Of a DNA stretch of 64,000 nt, positions 1 through 9,228 are shown one piece after another. The notes below the pieces were generated by a model that saw only the letters and a list, made by a program, of their open reading frames with translations, was not told where the DNA came from and ran no database searches. Origin of the DNA: Trichomonas vaginalis G3 (lineage: Eukaryota > Parabasalia > Trichomonadida > Trichomonadidae); contig NC_067203.1 of assembly GCF_026262505.1 (NCBI RefSeq), positions 1,736,001 through 1,800,000 of the forward strand. The letters are read 5' to 3'. A program made the translations under genes and the position numbers. Positions within the stretch are counted from its first letter, which is position 1. Each line of letters starts with the position of its first letter.

Positions 1-88
1 ATCATGAAAAAATTATAAAATTAAAATAAATTTGGAAAAAGTTCTGATTTTTGAGATAGAAATAGTCTAATATAGCTTTATTAATCTT

Positions 89-1738
89 TCAAAAAACATA
101 ATTCATAACCTGAGCCAACAACCAATAGTGATAATTACTATCTCTCGTTGGATCCTTACAACCATCGAGATAAGGACATTTTCCCATTTGGTCTGTTATT
201 TCTACGGTTGATGGAGTTCCTGGTTCGTCGTAGCATAAAAAGTATTGGCTTTTCTGCTGAATTGCAACGGATCCGTTCCTAAAAACGTCAGGAAACAGAA
301 TTGTTCGTTGTTGTGGGTTTGTTGTGAATATACAAAGTGGAGACAATAAGTCAAAAATGTCTTCATCGGTTCTAGATAAAATTTCGTGAGCTCCAACTTG
401 AGTTGTTGCCAATTTCAGGGCATTGGCAGCAATCTTGAGTCTCTCGAATGTTCCTTGATCTAAAACTGTCCTGAAATAATCCGATTTCAGTGAAATTTCG
501 AAATTATTTCTTAATTCTTCGGTTTGTTCATTATTTATGGTCTTAAATGCCAATATCGATGTAGCAGCTCCAACAATAGCGTTCATGTTCAACGTTCTGC
601 TGATCTGATATGAATCATTTGAAGGAATAATTTTAATTGGAATTATTCTTTTGTATCTGACCACATTTGCGTCAAAATATTGAACAACGAAGCGTATTTC
701 GGGTGGAACCTTCTTCGCTTTGTTTCTATCTATGTCTACAAAGAAATGCATCGTATCTCCCGCGATTAACTTGTTAAAAATGTATCTGTTGTCGATACAT
801 GTGCAGTAGTTACCGATACATTTAGAAATATGGACGGAATCGGTGCCGATCGCGTATAAACAACAAAATCTGACATAAGGAAGTTGAATTAGGTCAATTA
901 GATCGAAAAACAGGAGTTGGACTTGAGAAAATCCGTAGTATCTGATATGTGTGTTTGTTTCTTTAACAAGCTTCGAAATATTTGGAAGATTTACGTCTCC
1001 AAACAAAGCAAGCTCAAAAGAGACGTGTGGCTGCTTGCAGCTCTCTATTATTTGCTCTATTTGGGTATCTGATGCATCTGAGGTCTCTGATGAGATAATA
1101 AGTGTTGGATTTCTTAAATCTTTGATAAAATCGAAAAAGTATTCAATAATCGAGCCATACGAGAATGACATTGTTTCTGGTTCGAGGTTTTCAAGTAAAT
1201 CGAGGTATTTTTCAAAGAGTTCGCTCTGAATATTCAGATCAAAATAGACCATTTCAGGAATTAATGGACAATTATCGGATATATCTGGTAGCGTTGACAA
1301 GAAGAACGAGTTCCTATCCTTTTTGAAGATAGGCGCGTAAACATTATGGCCATAAGCTAAAATTGTAATCAAAATTGAGGCTTTTGTTTTAGCTAGGCCT
1401 CTCATTCGTTGGCAGAACTCTTTAACAGCTCCTGAGTTAACCATTTTATGTGAGATTTCTAGTAAAATTAGATATGTTTTCTGTGATAATTTTGGACTAT
1501 AAATTGTTTGGGTCTGATTGAACTCATTGAGATCAAAAGGATGGTATATATCGCATATCTCATTGATTTTTGTAAAGTTTATCTTCTGGAAAGGCTGAGT
1601 TAAAGTGGGAACTTTTGGATTGCTGACAGGAAAAGGAGTAAGTGAAAAATAATGTGAGCTGCCTATTATAGGTACTTGAATAGGTGCTTCTGTCAATATT
1701 GAAGGCGCTTGAATGCAGAATTGAGACTCTTCTGACAT
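89..1738 (-). CDS. Sec24-like COPII coat protein
   Basis: The 549-residue protein resembles the Sec23/Sec24 family, whose members form the inner COPII coat and select cargo at the ER. About residues 85-110 (YLILLEISHKMVNSG) match the start of the vWA-like trunk, where Sec24 proteins usually have a 'YLFLIDVS' type strand. Residues 155-180 (LIPEMVYFDLN) match the end of that first trunk segment. The later beta-sandwich and helical parts are more divergent, and the C-terminal LCIFTTN...TILFPDVF stretch fits the family tail. I see no zinc-finger cysteine cluster before the trunk, and at about 550 residues it is shorter than typical Sec24 (700-1000), so it may be a reduced paralogue. The ATG at 1738 is the first in frame. 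A TCATTTTT initiator-like site lies about 50 bases upstream on the same strand. Family assignment is by motif only; Sec23 is the main alternative. Confidence 0.6.
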   Translation of the reverse strand: MSEESQFCIQAPSILTEAPIQVPIIGSSHYFSLTPFPVSNPKVPTLTQPFQKINFTKINEICDIYHPFDLNEFNQTQTIYSPKLSQKTYLILLEISHKMVNSGAVKEFCQRMRGLAKTKASILITILAYGHNVYAPIFKKDRNSFFLSTLPDISDNCPLIPEMVYFDLNIQSELFEKYLDLLENLEPETMSFSYGSIIEYFFDFIKDLRNPTLIISSETSDASDTQIEQIIESCKQPHVSFELALFGDVNLPNISKLVKETNTHIRYYGFSQVQLLFFDLIDLIQLPYVRFCCLYAIGTDSVHISKCIGNYCTCIDNRYIFNKLIAGDTMHFFVDIDRNKAKKVPPEIRFVVQYFDANVVRYKRIIPIKIIPSNDSYQISRTLNMNAIVGAATSILAFKTINNEQTEELRNNFEISLKSDYFRTVLDQGTFERLKIAANALKLATTQVGAHEILSRTDEDIFDLLSPLCIFTTNPQQRTILFPDVFRNGSVAIQQKSQYFLCYDEPGTPSTVEITDQMGKCPYLDGCKDPTRDSNYHYWLLAQVMNYVF

Positions 1739-2376
1739 CCAAATTTTAAAAATTTTTTAGTTTACGGGCGCGATTTACCGATAAAAATGAATGGTTTTGA
1801 AGAAAAACACCGGAAGTGATATAGTATCATGACAAACTGAATATCGCAATGTAATAGGTATCTGCAAGTCTACAAAAATAATGAGATAACATGAAATAAA
1901 ATCACATTATGAAAATATATTTTTATTAAACTGAATTGACACCTCAAAAACCCAAAAACTGGTATTTATATGGCGAGTACATTCGAAATGCTTATACTTG
2001 GAATTTCCAAATTTTTCTTGAAAATTAATTTTCGAAAATAAATTTCTTAATTTTTTTTTTGATTTTTAGATTTTTGAAAAATATTTGGAAAATTTCGTAA
2101 AATAAAATGCGATAAAACAAATTATTTTTAACAATTTTTCAAATTTGCCACTAAAAAGTTCTTCAAAATATCAGTATTAAGAGAATATTTATCAAATTTA
2201 ATGAAAAGAATGGGAGTGAAGTAAAGATATTAGCAAATTTGATAAAATTGGCTTATAAAATGATAGTTTCACATGAAAGATTATCGAAATCAATAAGATT
2301 TTCCAAATATATTTTCGATAAAAACGAAAACAAAAACAATTATAATAAAAAAGTATTTATAATATTACAAACATAG
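1739..2376. other. intergenic, AT-rich, no gene seen
   Basis: This stretch separates two minus-strand genes. It is dominated by A and T runs and holds no convincing reading frame. The only feature I note is TCATTTTTAT on the minus strand (1790-1781), a possible initiator for the Sec24-like gene. Confidence 0.6.
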
Positions 2377-3603
2377 TTAAAACTCATATCCGAGATTTGT
2401 CAGACAAGAAATAACGTGCTTTGCGTAACTGACCTTAATCAAGTAGTTGTAGTTCTCAAACGATACAACGTAAATTATGTCTCGTTGACTTTTTGTTCCG
2501 AATTCGATAATTCTTTGAATTACGTAGTTTCCGAACTGATCCGAGACCATTTCTTTAATTCTTGGCTTGTTGTAGTTCTCTTCAGGTCCTATGATCTCCG
2601 TAAATATCATATTCTGCTGTTGTTGGTTTGCTTTTCTTATACATTTCTCAATAACGTTGGAAGCGAATTTATGCATTGAGAATTCGTAGAAGTGACCTGT
2701 AAATGCTCTGATTAGCGCTTGGATATGCTCCGGAGTTCCACTATTCAAAATATTTTGAACTACGTAGTTTCCGAACTGGTTAGTCGCCAAAGTTTCAGCT
2801 CTGCAGAGGACTTCGTCGACCAAAGGTATTAAATCTTGTATCGGCTGACGATCAAACAATTGTTGGATAACTCTACAGCCCCAGTTATCAACAACGAGCT
2901 CGTAGACGTGGCCCTTGATTTTGTCGATTATTTCGGGGACACGGTTTGGTATTTTGATGATGAAACGCTGAGCAATGTGATTTCCATTTTGACTACTGCA
3001 TAATTCAACGAATCTTGGGAGGAGAGCGAGGAAAATAGGGTCTATATTTTTCGGAGATGTCTGTTCAATGAATTTCTGTAACACACGGCATCCATTTGGA
3101 TGATCTACGATAAATTGAACGTCTTCTAAGAAAAATGACAGCATACGGCTTTGTTGTTCTTCTGTAATGTTTTCACAGAGCTTCTGTATCACAAAGTTTG
3201 CGGCGCCATCGCAAACGAGCTCGCCCATATGAGGATATAAAGCATTGAATATAGTATCGCGCTCAGTTGGCGTAGCGCGAGCAATCTGATCTTGAAGTTG
3301 AATGCAATCTGATCTGTCTTTTGCCATTTTGACGTATTGAAGAGATTGTTGTGTAAAAACTGGAGTTCCGACAACTGCTCCTGGCGCTTGTGGTAAATAA
3401 ACATCAATAATTTGGGAAATTCTGGCAGCTGTAGATTTTTCTCCAGTAATTGCTTCCCAAATGTTGACAGATAACAAATTGCAACATTGATACTTTGGAA
3501 TTTCAGGAACTGGGCGACCTATCTTCAAAGCATACTTATTTAGAGTTGCTGGAGATATAGTCGCTGATACACTTCGATTTAATCGTGGAGAATCATCATT
3601 CAT
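2377..3603 (-). CDS. Pumilio/PUF-family RNA-binding protein
   Basis: The 408-residue protein carries eight PUF repeats in its C-terminal two thirds. PUF proteins bind 3' UTRs and repress or destabilise mRNA. The base-reading residues can be followed repeat by repeat: SDCIQ (about residue 95), NFVIQ, CRVLQ, NHIAQ, CRVIQ, NYVVQ, SNVIE and NYVIQ. This is the classic series S..Q, N..Q, C..Q, N..Q, C..Q, N..Q, S..E, N..Q. Under the known PUF code it predicts binding to the canonical UGUAUAUA element. A capping segment follows (KHVISCL near the end). The N-terminal 90 residues are of unknown function. The ATG at 3603 is the first in frame, preceded by an A-rich leader. Family and repeat order are directly visible; the target is inferred from the code. 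Confidence 0.92.
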   Translation of the reverse strand: MNDDSPRLNRSVSATISPATLNKYALKIGRPVPEIPKYQCCNLLSVNIWEAITGEKSTAARISQIIDVYLPQAPGAVVGTPVFTQQSLQYVKMAKDRSDCIQLQDQIARATPTERDTIFNALYPHMGELVCDGAANFVIQKLCENITEEQQSRMLSFFLEDVQFIVDHPNGCRVLQKFIEQTSPKNIDPIFLALLPRFVELCSSQNGNHIAQRFIIKIPNRVPEIIDKIKGHVYELVVDNWGCRVIQQLFDRQPIQDLIPLVDEVLCRAETLATNQFGNYVVQNILNSGTPEHIQALIRAFTGHFYEFSMHKFASNVIEKCIRKANQQQQNMIFTEIIGPEENYNKPRIKEMVSDQFGNYVIQRIIEFGTKSQRDIIYVVSFENYNYLIKVSYAKHVISCLTNLGYEF

Positions 3604-4156
3604 TTTTTGTCACTTTTTTTGTCATGATATTCTTATTTTTTTTCTTCATTTCTGTCAATTCTACCATGTTTCAACAATTCACTAAAGAGTAATTTTCACA
3701 AGCTCTTTTAATACTTGAATACCCAATGTGAATACAAGCTTAGTGGATAATTAATTGTATTCAATGAAAATATTTTTTCTATACGCATCTGTCAATGCGT
3801 GTATATATTGCTATAGATAATTTCCTCTTAAGCTCTTAGGATAACAAGAGAAAAACACCTTAATTCACCTAAAAATTAAATACCACCTAAAAAATGAGAG
3901 GGAATGCTCTTAGCCACTAAATAATGAATTGAAATGTAAGTTACATAATGAAAAACCATATTCTGGTAACGACGGTGAATATAATAAATTGAAAGGTTTA
4001 CACACGAATAATAAATTTCAAGTTTATAACTCATCACATCTAACAAACTCAAGTGCAAAAAATGCGTAAAAACGATTGTTTTACATTCAATTTACTTTCT
4101 AATGAAATTCTTCTTCGAAAATACCAGAAAACAAAAGAATATCTTATGTAAGAACA
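3604..4156. other. intergenic, no gene seen
   Basis: AT-rich spacer between the PUF gene and an ankyrin gene. A 60-codon open frame at 3876-4058 on the minus strand has no recognisable features and I treat it as chance. Confidence 0.5.
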
Positions 4157-4810
4157 TTATTTTTTCGCACCATGTGAAATGAGAAATTCTGCAGTTTCTT
4201 TACTATTATACCTTGCTGCAATATGAAGTGCGGTTTCTCCATTATTAGTTTTTTCATTGATATTCGCACCATGCGAAATCAGAACTTCTGCAGTTTCTTT
4301 ACTATTATATTTTGCTGCAAAATGAAGTGCGGTTTCTCCATTATTAGTTTTTTCATTGATATTTGCCCCATGTGAAATAAGAACTTCTGCAGTTTCTTTA
4401 CAATTATTCTGACCCGCAAAATGAAGTGCGGTTCCTCCATATTTATCTTTTTCATTGATACTCGCGCCATGCGAAAGGAGGTATTCCAAAAGGGATGGGG
4501 TATCAAATATCGCTGAATAAACGAAACATTTGTTTATATCATTAGTTTGATCGAAATAAACTAAAAAGGATTCAAGATTTTTATATAATCCACAATATTC
4601 TAAAACGATCTCTAAATGGTATTCATTCATCAAGAATGTAACAAAATCAATGTTGTGTGAAATAATTGCATATACCAGCAAAATTTCATGCGATACTTCG
4701 CACATCAAATATCCATCCCCATATAGTAAGTATCCATAGCCAAAATCAAAAATTATTGGTAAAAATTTTGCTGGTCTACCTTTTACCAATATTATGAAAT
4801 ATATAATCAA
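4157..4810 (-). CDS. short ankyrin-repeat protein, DUF3447-like start
   Basis: The 217-residue frame has a trichomonad-type N-terminal region (EYCGLYKNLESFLVYFDQ, like DUF3447 proteins). It is followed by about three and a half ankyrin repeats of 33 residues, each of the form ETAEVLISHGANINEKTNNG. The repeats are almost identical at DNA level (about 99 bp period, 4157-4470), a sign of recent internal duplication. Ankyrin repeats are protein-binding modules; the partner is unknown. Family members usually have a longer N-terminus of 100 or more residues. Upstream of 4810 I find no matching frame, so the gene may have lost its 5' end or be decaying. The start is therefore uncertain. Confidence 0.6.
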   Translation of the reverse strand: MIIYFIILVKGRPAKFLPIIFDFGYGYLLYGDGYLMCEVSHEILLVYAIISHNIDFVTFLMNEYHLEIVLEYCGLYKNLESFLVYFDQTNDINKCFVYSAIFDTPSLLEYLLSHGASINEKDKYGGTALHFAGQNNCKETAEVLISHGANINEKTNNGETALHFAAKYNSKETAEVLISHGANINEKTNNGETALHIAARYNSKETAEFLISHGAKK

Positions 4811-5224
4811 TGGTATAATGTTATCTTATTCAAATATCAGCTGGAGAATTTATTTTGAAACACAACTCAATAAATTGAATACCGCTAAGTTCCTAAAACA
4901 CAGCACAAAATTCGATTCCAATAATTTTGAAGATCAAAAGAATCAAAATTTTTGCGCTGACTTTTTTTCAAAAATTAATCTAATAAACAACGGTTTTATA
5001 TTCTCTCAGTTATGTACTTCTATACTTAATATGAGCAGATTTTGAGAATAGCACTTAGTGTGGGAGCCCTTCAGAGATATTTGAATATAAAATATAATAT
5101 TGCATAGAAATAGAAGTTAAAGTTTCCAAAAAATATAATGATAAATTCTAATTTTCAAAAAAAAAATATTTTTTTTGATAGCAAACATTTTTTTAATATA
5201 TTATAAAACTATACACGATATACC
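4811..5224. other. intergenic, possible lost 5' end of ankyrin gene
   Basis: No supported gene. The region is very AT-rich near 5160-5220. It lies where the missing N-terminus of the ankyrin gene would be expected, but I could not recognise it in any frame. Confidence 0.4.
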
Positions 5225-6502
5225 TTAAACTAAATGGCATGTCTGAAGAATACGAATAGCATTTCTTACCGAAATGTCTCCGGATTCAATTAACTTAGAA
5301 GCTACAGTGTCAATGTGCTTCTCAGCGCATCCAGCTTCACATGCGATGTTTCTTGAGTGAAGTTTCATGTGTCCTGCGCAAATTCCGTTTGTAACTATGG
5401 CTCTGATTGCGGCAAAGTTGTTTGCAAGGCCTACAGTAGCTATTGTTCTAGCGAGAGTATCAGCGTTATCAGCTTTAAGCATCTTTCTCATGAGCATGAC
5501 GTCTGGATTTCTTCTGATTGAGCCTCCGACGACGCCGACGGGGATTGGAAGCCAAATTTCGCCAACTAAGTTGGTTCCATTGTCAATCCTGTATTTTGTT
5601 AAGGCTGGATTCTCTGATTGAGTGGCATATGAATGAACAGCTGCTTCTACGGCTCTGGTATCGTTTCCTGTTGCAAGGACAACAGCTGTAACACCGTTCA
5701 TGATGCCTTTTCTGTGGGTTGAGGCTCTGGCTGGATCTGCAGCTGCAAAATCGGCTGCGGCAACGATTCTTTGAGCGACTTGCATGCCTGTGAAGCCGCC
5801 TTGGGCAAGGAGCTTGATGGGCCATTTGCATTCTGCATGGATAATCCTCTTTAATGGCAAATTTGAAAGAATTGCCATTAATGGTTCCCAATCGAGTTTT
5901 TCTGAGAGGTACTTGAGAACTGCTTCACATGCTGTGTTGACGCAGTTGGCTCCCATTGCATCACAAACATTAATATGGATATCAACGCTTAATGTTAAGC
6001 CTGATCTTGTTTGAATAAGTCTGTAATCAACATCATGAACACCACCGTTTCTTGCAACCATCGATGGCATAGTTCCGTTTGCTATATTGATAATTTCATT
6101 TCGAAGTTCAGAAACTTTTGACAAAGCACCAGTTTCCCCTTCTGGAACGATCAAGACGACCTGTCCCGAACAGATGTTAACCCCTGAAGCAGTTGTGAAA
6201 CCTCCTGTGGACCTGCAAAGCTTTGCAGCCAATGAAGCACCGGCAATAACAGAAGGTTCTTCAAGTGCCATCGGTATCATGATCTCTTTTCCGTCGACAA
6301 TGAAGTTTGTCGCTACACCGACTGGTGTAGAGTGCATTGCTATGAGGTTTTCTATCATTGTATCTGCAGCATTGAACGTGAGACCATGTTCGGTGGACTT
6401 GAGAAGGGCAACTTCTTCGTCAGTGAGGTTGAACATGCTCTTAAGGGCAGCCTGGCGTTCTTCTATACTCAGCTTGAAAAAGCCTGGTATTGCAGAACTC
6501 AT
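5225..6502 (-). CDS. mvaA: HMG-CoA reductase, class II (bacterial type)
   Basis: The 425-residue enzyme reduces HMG-CoA to mevalonate, the committed step of the mevalonate pathway. Visible motifs are the catalytic-glutamate segment EEPSVIAGAS (about residue 80), DAMGANCVNTA (about 180), the aspartate motif ATGNDTRAVEAAVHSYA (about 280) and the histidine segment MKLHSRNIA (about 380). The length and the absence of any membrane segment match the short class II enzymes of bacteria, so the protein should be cytosolic. Class I eukaryotic enzymes are membrane-anchored and longer. Class II in a eukaryote implies ancient transfer from bacteria. The ATG at 6502 gives the usual short N-terminus. A perfect palindrome CTCAATTTTTGAG lies at 6524-6536, just upstream. 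Cofactor preference cannot be read safely. Confidence 0.93.
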   Translation of the reverse strand: MSSAIPGFFKLSIEERQAALKSMFNLTDEEVALLKSTEHGLTFNAADTMIENLIAMHSTPVGVATNFIVDGKEIMIPMALEEPSVIAGASLAAKLCRSTGGFTTASGVNICSGQVVLIVPEGETGALSKVSELRNEIINIANGTMPSMVARNGGVHDVDYRLIQTRSGLTLSVDIHINVCDAMGANCVNTACEAVLKYLSEKLDWEPLMAILSNLPLKRIIHAECKWPIKLLAQGGFTGMQVAQRIVAAADFAAADPARASTHRKGIMNGVTAVVLATGNDTRAVEAAVHSYATQSENPALTKYRIDNGTNLVGEIWLPIPVGVVGGSIRRNPDVMLMRKMLKADNADTLARTIATVGLANNFAAIRAIVTNGICAGHMKLHSRNIACEAGCAEKHIDTVASKLIESGDISVRNAIRILQTCHLV

Positions 6503-7338
6503 CTGTTTTCAGGTTGTCAGTTACTCAATTTTTGAGAGCAAAAAATACGTTTCTTTGAAAAACAAAAATTAAACGAGAGAAAATCGAAAATTTTTCTCAT
6601 GATTCGTATTTTAAATGATATGTAGATCTCATTTTACGGACCAAAAAGTGATTTTGAGCGAAAATTTTCTCAACGGATTCAAAAAGTGGTTTCACTTTTT
6701 TTTATTCTTGAAATTTTTACGAACTATTTCAATGCTTCTTTTCTCCACATCCAAAAGACTCTAGATCAAATTTTCATCGCAGTTGATGACAGTAGATCAT
6801 CTAATTATTTAATTCGAAATATTGGACATTTCTTGTAAGTAAATTGTCTTCATAATTTAGAAAATAAATCATTTTGTTGTTTCTCAAAATTTCAACAATA
6901 ATTTATATTATTTACCAAAGACACGAGGTTTGATTGATTCAAAACTACATGTAAGCAATTGATATTTGGATCTAAAAATCCAACCAGAAAAAATCCCCCA
7001 AAAATTATAAACTGCTTGCAATACACCTCAATATTCTACAACTAGATTTACAGGGTAATTGATGCGTAATTAATACTGAGATCTTGCATACTCATAATTA
7101 TTAGTAAAAACTTTATGTTTATTACATTATAAATCTAATTTTATACAGTATCTCAAAATTCACAAGGATTTTTTTATGTCAAGGAATCCATTCAAAACAT
7201 GTTCAGCACCTCTCAATTTCTGGCAAAATGACAGAAATTAAGATGAATTCATACAATCAGTACCTTTTGAAAGGTTCTGGCTGCCAGAGATTTTCATTTA
7301 CTTTGTGTTTTCAGACTGAAAGTGCTGTTTTTCCATAA
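6503..7338. other. intergenic, no gene seen
   Basis: Spacer of 836 bases between HMG-CoA reductase and the interrupted ankyrin gene. No frame or RNA gene is supported. The last 150 bases are less AT-rich but I recognise nothing in them. Confidence 0.5.
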
Positions 7339-7572
7339 TTATTTAACTCCAACTGATTCAAGATATTGAACGCCTTCAAGATAACCATTTTTTGATGCCT
7401 CAATGAGTGGAGTACATCCATATTTATTTTTTGCTTCTTTATTAGCTCCAACTGAGATAAGATATTGAACAATATCAAGATTACCGTATCTTGATGCCAA
7501 AATGAGTGGAGTGTCTACACCGTTATTATCATTACTCTTTTCTTCTTTATCAGCTCCAACTGAAATAAGATA
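7339..7572 (-). pseudogene. 3' part of ankyrin gene split by mariner
   Basis: This stretch encodes about two ankyrin repeats (LILASRYGNLDIVQYLISVGANKEAK and the next unit) and ends in ESVGVK and a stop. It is the 3' end of the gene whose 5' part is at 30281-31143. Counting the TA target once, the two parts add to 1095 bases, exactly 365 codons including the stop, and the frame runs through KYLISVGADKEE across the insertion point. The host gene was therefore intact until the mariner entered. Its expression is presumably lost for the repeats downstream of the break. Confidence 0.9.
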
Positions 7573-7817
7573 TAGGGTGTCCAAAGGTGCGTTTAGCACA
7601 GCGCTCTATATGAGACTATTAAAGGAGATATATGCTGATTATAAATATATAATAAAAAATATGAATATATGTATATGATGAGTATGTTGTATTTTGGCGC
7701 CATGCCGGGATATAAAATGAATTTTGAGACAAGAGGCGGTTTCGCGGGAAATTTTGGCGGGATTTTTTTCATTTTTTTATGAATCATAAAGAAAACATCC
7801 TCGCTCTTGCAAAAAAA
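7573..7817 (+). mobile_element. mariner element A, left part
   Basis: The left end begins TAGGGTGTCCAAAGG and matches the right end at 30280 as an inverted repeat of about 28 bases. The TA target is duplicated at 7571-7572 and 30281-30282. The transposase start codon lies at 7779 (MNHKENILALAKK). The element is then cut by the Polinton within a run of seven A. It matches copy B at 53904-55205 closely, which fixes the insertion point. It resembles the Tvmar1 family of Trichomonas vaginalis. Confidence 0.92.
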
Positions 7818-7999
7818 AGTTAGTATACAAGTCATGTGTATGGTGGCACTACGTTCCACCGTACCCATTATATGTGAATTTGACACTTTACAAAACCGTT
7901 AACATATATTTTACAACACAAACGACAACACTAACTTAACCTTAAATATTTACAAAGCCGCCAACCACTTCACCTCACTAATGTAAAAAATAAACGTTC

Positions 8000-8329
8000 T
8001 CACTTACAAAAGTATTGCAACTCCTCCCATTGCTGTGCTTCACATAACAGCTCATATTCTTCTGACTCACTTTCTTCTTCATATAGGTCAAAATCACTGT
8101 CAAAATAAATGTTAGTAAGTTTTGACAAAGCTAATGAAACACGTTTACCGTTTGTATCTATTGCTTGTATAAACTTTCCATTCTTCATTCCTTCATAAAC
8201 GCTCAAACTAACTTTACCCTTTCTCCCTCGTATCTGATAGAATGTATTTTCACGAGAAACGAAGAACAAATTCTTGAACTCATGACCGTTGTAGTTTGTT
8301 ATCTCAATAGTTTTCGTCATTACATCCAA
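8000..8329 (-). CDS. Polinton TIR-borne protein, left copy, unknown function
   Basis: A 109-residue protein encoded wholly inside the terminal repeat and reading outward, toward the element's left end. It has a beta-rich, lysine-rich first half (GHEFKNLFF, QIRGRKGKVSL) and a very acidic tail (LYEEESESEEYELL). The copy in the right repeat differs at one residue. I recognise no family. Keeping an open gene in both terminal repeats suggests selection or youth. It starts at the ATG after an A/T-rich leader. Confidence 0.6.
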   Translation of the reverse strand: MDVMTKTIEITNYNGHEFKNLFFVSRENTFYQIRGRKGKVSLSVYEGMKNGKFIQAIDTNGKRVSLALSKLTNIYFDSDFDLYEEESESEEYELLCEAQQWEELQYFCK

Positions 8330-8418
8330 ATAAAAATTTTCAGTAAAAATAAAATAAACTTAAAAATAAATGATATCACCACCCTCACACGTATGAAAAC
8401 ATAGCACAAAAATAAATT

Positions 8419-8467
8419 TAGGTGAAGTGGTGAGATCTCACCTCTTTTTTCACCTGTTTTTTCACCC
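8419..8467. repeat. GGTGA/TCACC palindromic block 1
   Basis: Two GGTGA units, then TCACC units spaced by T runs, at the inner part of the left terminal repeat. It is the inverse orientation of the block at 28569. Confidence 0.8.
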
Positions 8468-8475
8468 ACTTGAAT

Positions 8476-9003
8476 TCATTGCTTTATAACTCTCTTCCTT
8501 GGTTTCTTTTTAGTTGCTTTCTTCACGTCTGTCTCCAACTTGACTGTCTTTCTTCTTCGTCCGTAATGATACCAGTTACTTCCACCAGTCAATGGGTCAA
8601 ATGGTCTTTCGTAAGGGTTTCCATACATTCCATAGGGACCATACGGAAGAACTACTGGTGGAGAAGAAACATTTTCTTTAGTTCCATCGAATCTATTTAA
8701 ATGCATTGTTTCACCTTTCATCTGGTCATTAAAGTCTTTTGCGTGTTTTGCAAACTCATCGTCCTTTCCTAAAGCATTTTCTGACTCAGTCGCAACCAAA
8801 TTGGATGCTTTATTTATGAGCCCTATTTTATTTAATCTTAACTTCTTTGCAACCCAGCCTCCAATCTTCCCTTTATTTGCATCTAATGTCTTCGAAACCC
8901 TTCCTCCACTCATTTTATTTACTGCGTCATAAGCTCCAAGTGCTTTTGCTCCAAATGCTAATGCTTTTGTTCCCATTGCGCCTAAAGCTGCCCAAGCTAC
9001 CAT
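8476..9003 (-). CDS. Polinton virion-associated protein candidate
   Basis: A 175-residue protein with an alanine/glycine-rich, possibly amphipathic first 30 residues (AALGAMGTKALAFGAKALGAYDAV). The middle is glycine/proline/tyrosine-rich (LPYGPYGMYGNPYERPFDP) and the tail strongly basic (KKATKKKPRKRVIK). This layout recalls small capsid-associated proteins of adenovirus-like viruses, with a hydrophobic helix and a basic DNA-binding tail. That is inference from composition; I see no signature motif. It abuts the next minus-strand gene with no gap, so the two may share a transcript. Its last codons lie in the terminal repeat. Confidence 0.55.
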   Translation of the reverse strand: MVAWAALGAMGTKALAFGAKALGAYDAVNKMSGGRVSKTLDANKGKIGGWVAKKLRLNKIGLINKASNLVATESENALGKDDEFAKHAKDFNDQMKGETMHLNRFDGTKENVSSPPVVLPYGPYGMYGNPYERPFDPLTGGSNWYHYGRRRKTVKLETDVKKATKKKPRKRVIKQ

Positions 9004-9228
9004 TTACACCATATTAAAATCATCTCTCTTCAATATTATCTCATAAAAGTTCTCGTTACTGGAGAAAGTCAATGAAACATAAGCGTTCTCACGGGCTTCG
9101 CCTTCACCGCTTTGCGGTCTATCTAACTTCTTTCTTATCTCATCTATTCTCAATAAAATGTCTGAACAATTGCTAACATCTTCTACAACAGTTATTTCAT
9201 CATGAATGACCTTCAAGAACAAGCTCAT
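9004..9228 (-). CDS. small Polinton protein containing a double-hairpin insert
   Basis: A 74-residue protein of unknown function packed end to end with its neighbours. Residues about 37-47 (RPQSGEGEARE) are encoded by a GC-rich double hairpin (9093-9118). The same kind of insert encodes PQRGEDEVHA in the polymerase region. Without it the protein would be a short alpha/beta polypeptide with no motif I know. Confidence 0.5.
   Translation of the reverse strand: MSLFLKVIHDEITVVEDVSNCSDILLRIDEIRKKLDRPQSGEGEARENAYVSLTFSSNENFYEIILKRDDFNMV
9093..9118 (-). repeat. GC-rich double hairpin, in-frame inside a gene
   Basis: On the minus strand: stem ACCGC/GCGGT with loop AAA, spacer GA, then stem AGGC/GCCC (one G-T type pair) with loop GAA. 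It has the same architecture as 20674-20699 and 24536-24560. Confidence 0.75.

Larger units (their letters stand above)
7818..8500. repeat. Polinton 1 left terminal inverted repeat
   Basis: 683 bp, inverted and nearly identical to 28536-29218. It includes a whole small gene (8000-8329) and a GGTGA/TCACC block, and its inner edge reaches into the end of the 175-residue gene. Confidence 0.95.

Noticed and set aside
6087-6572. Long plus-strand frame antisense to HMG-CoA reductase
   Set aside because: Shadow of a G/C-richer conserved gene; no motif of its own.
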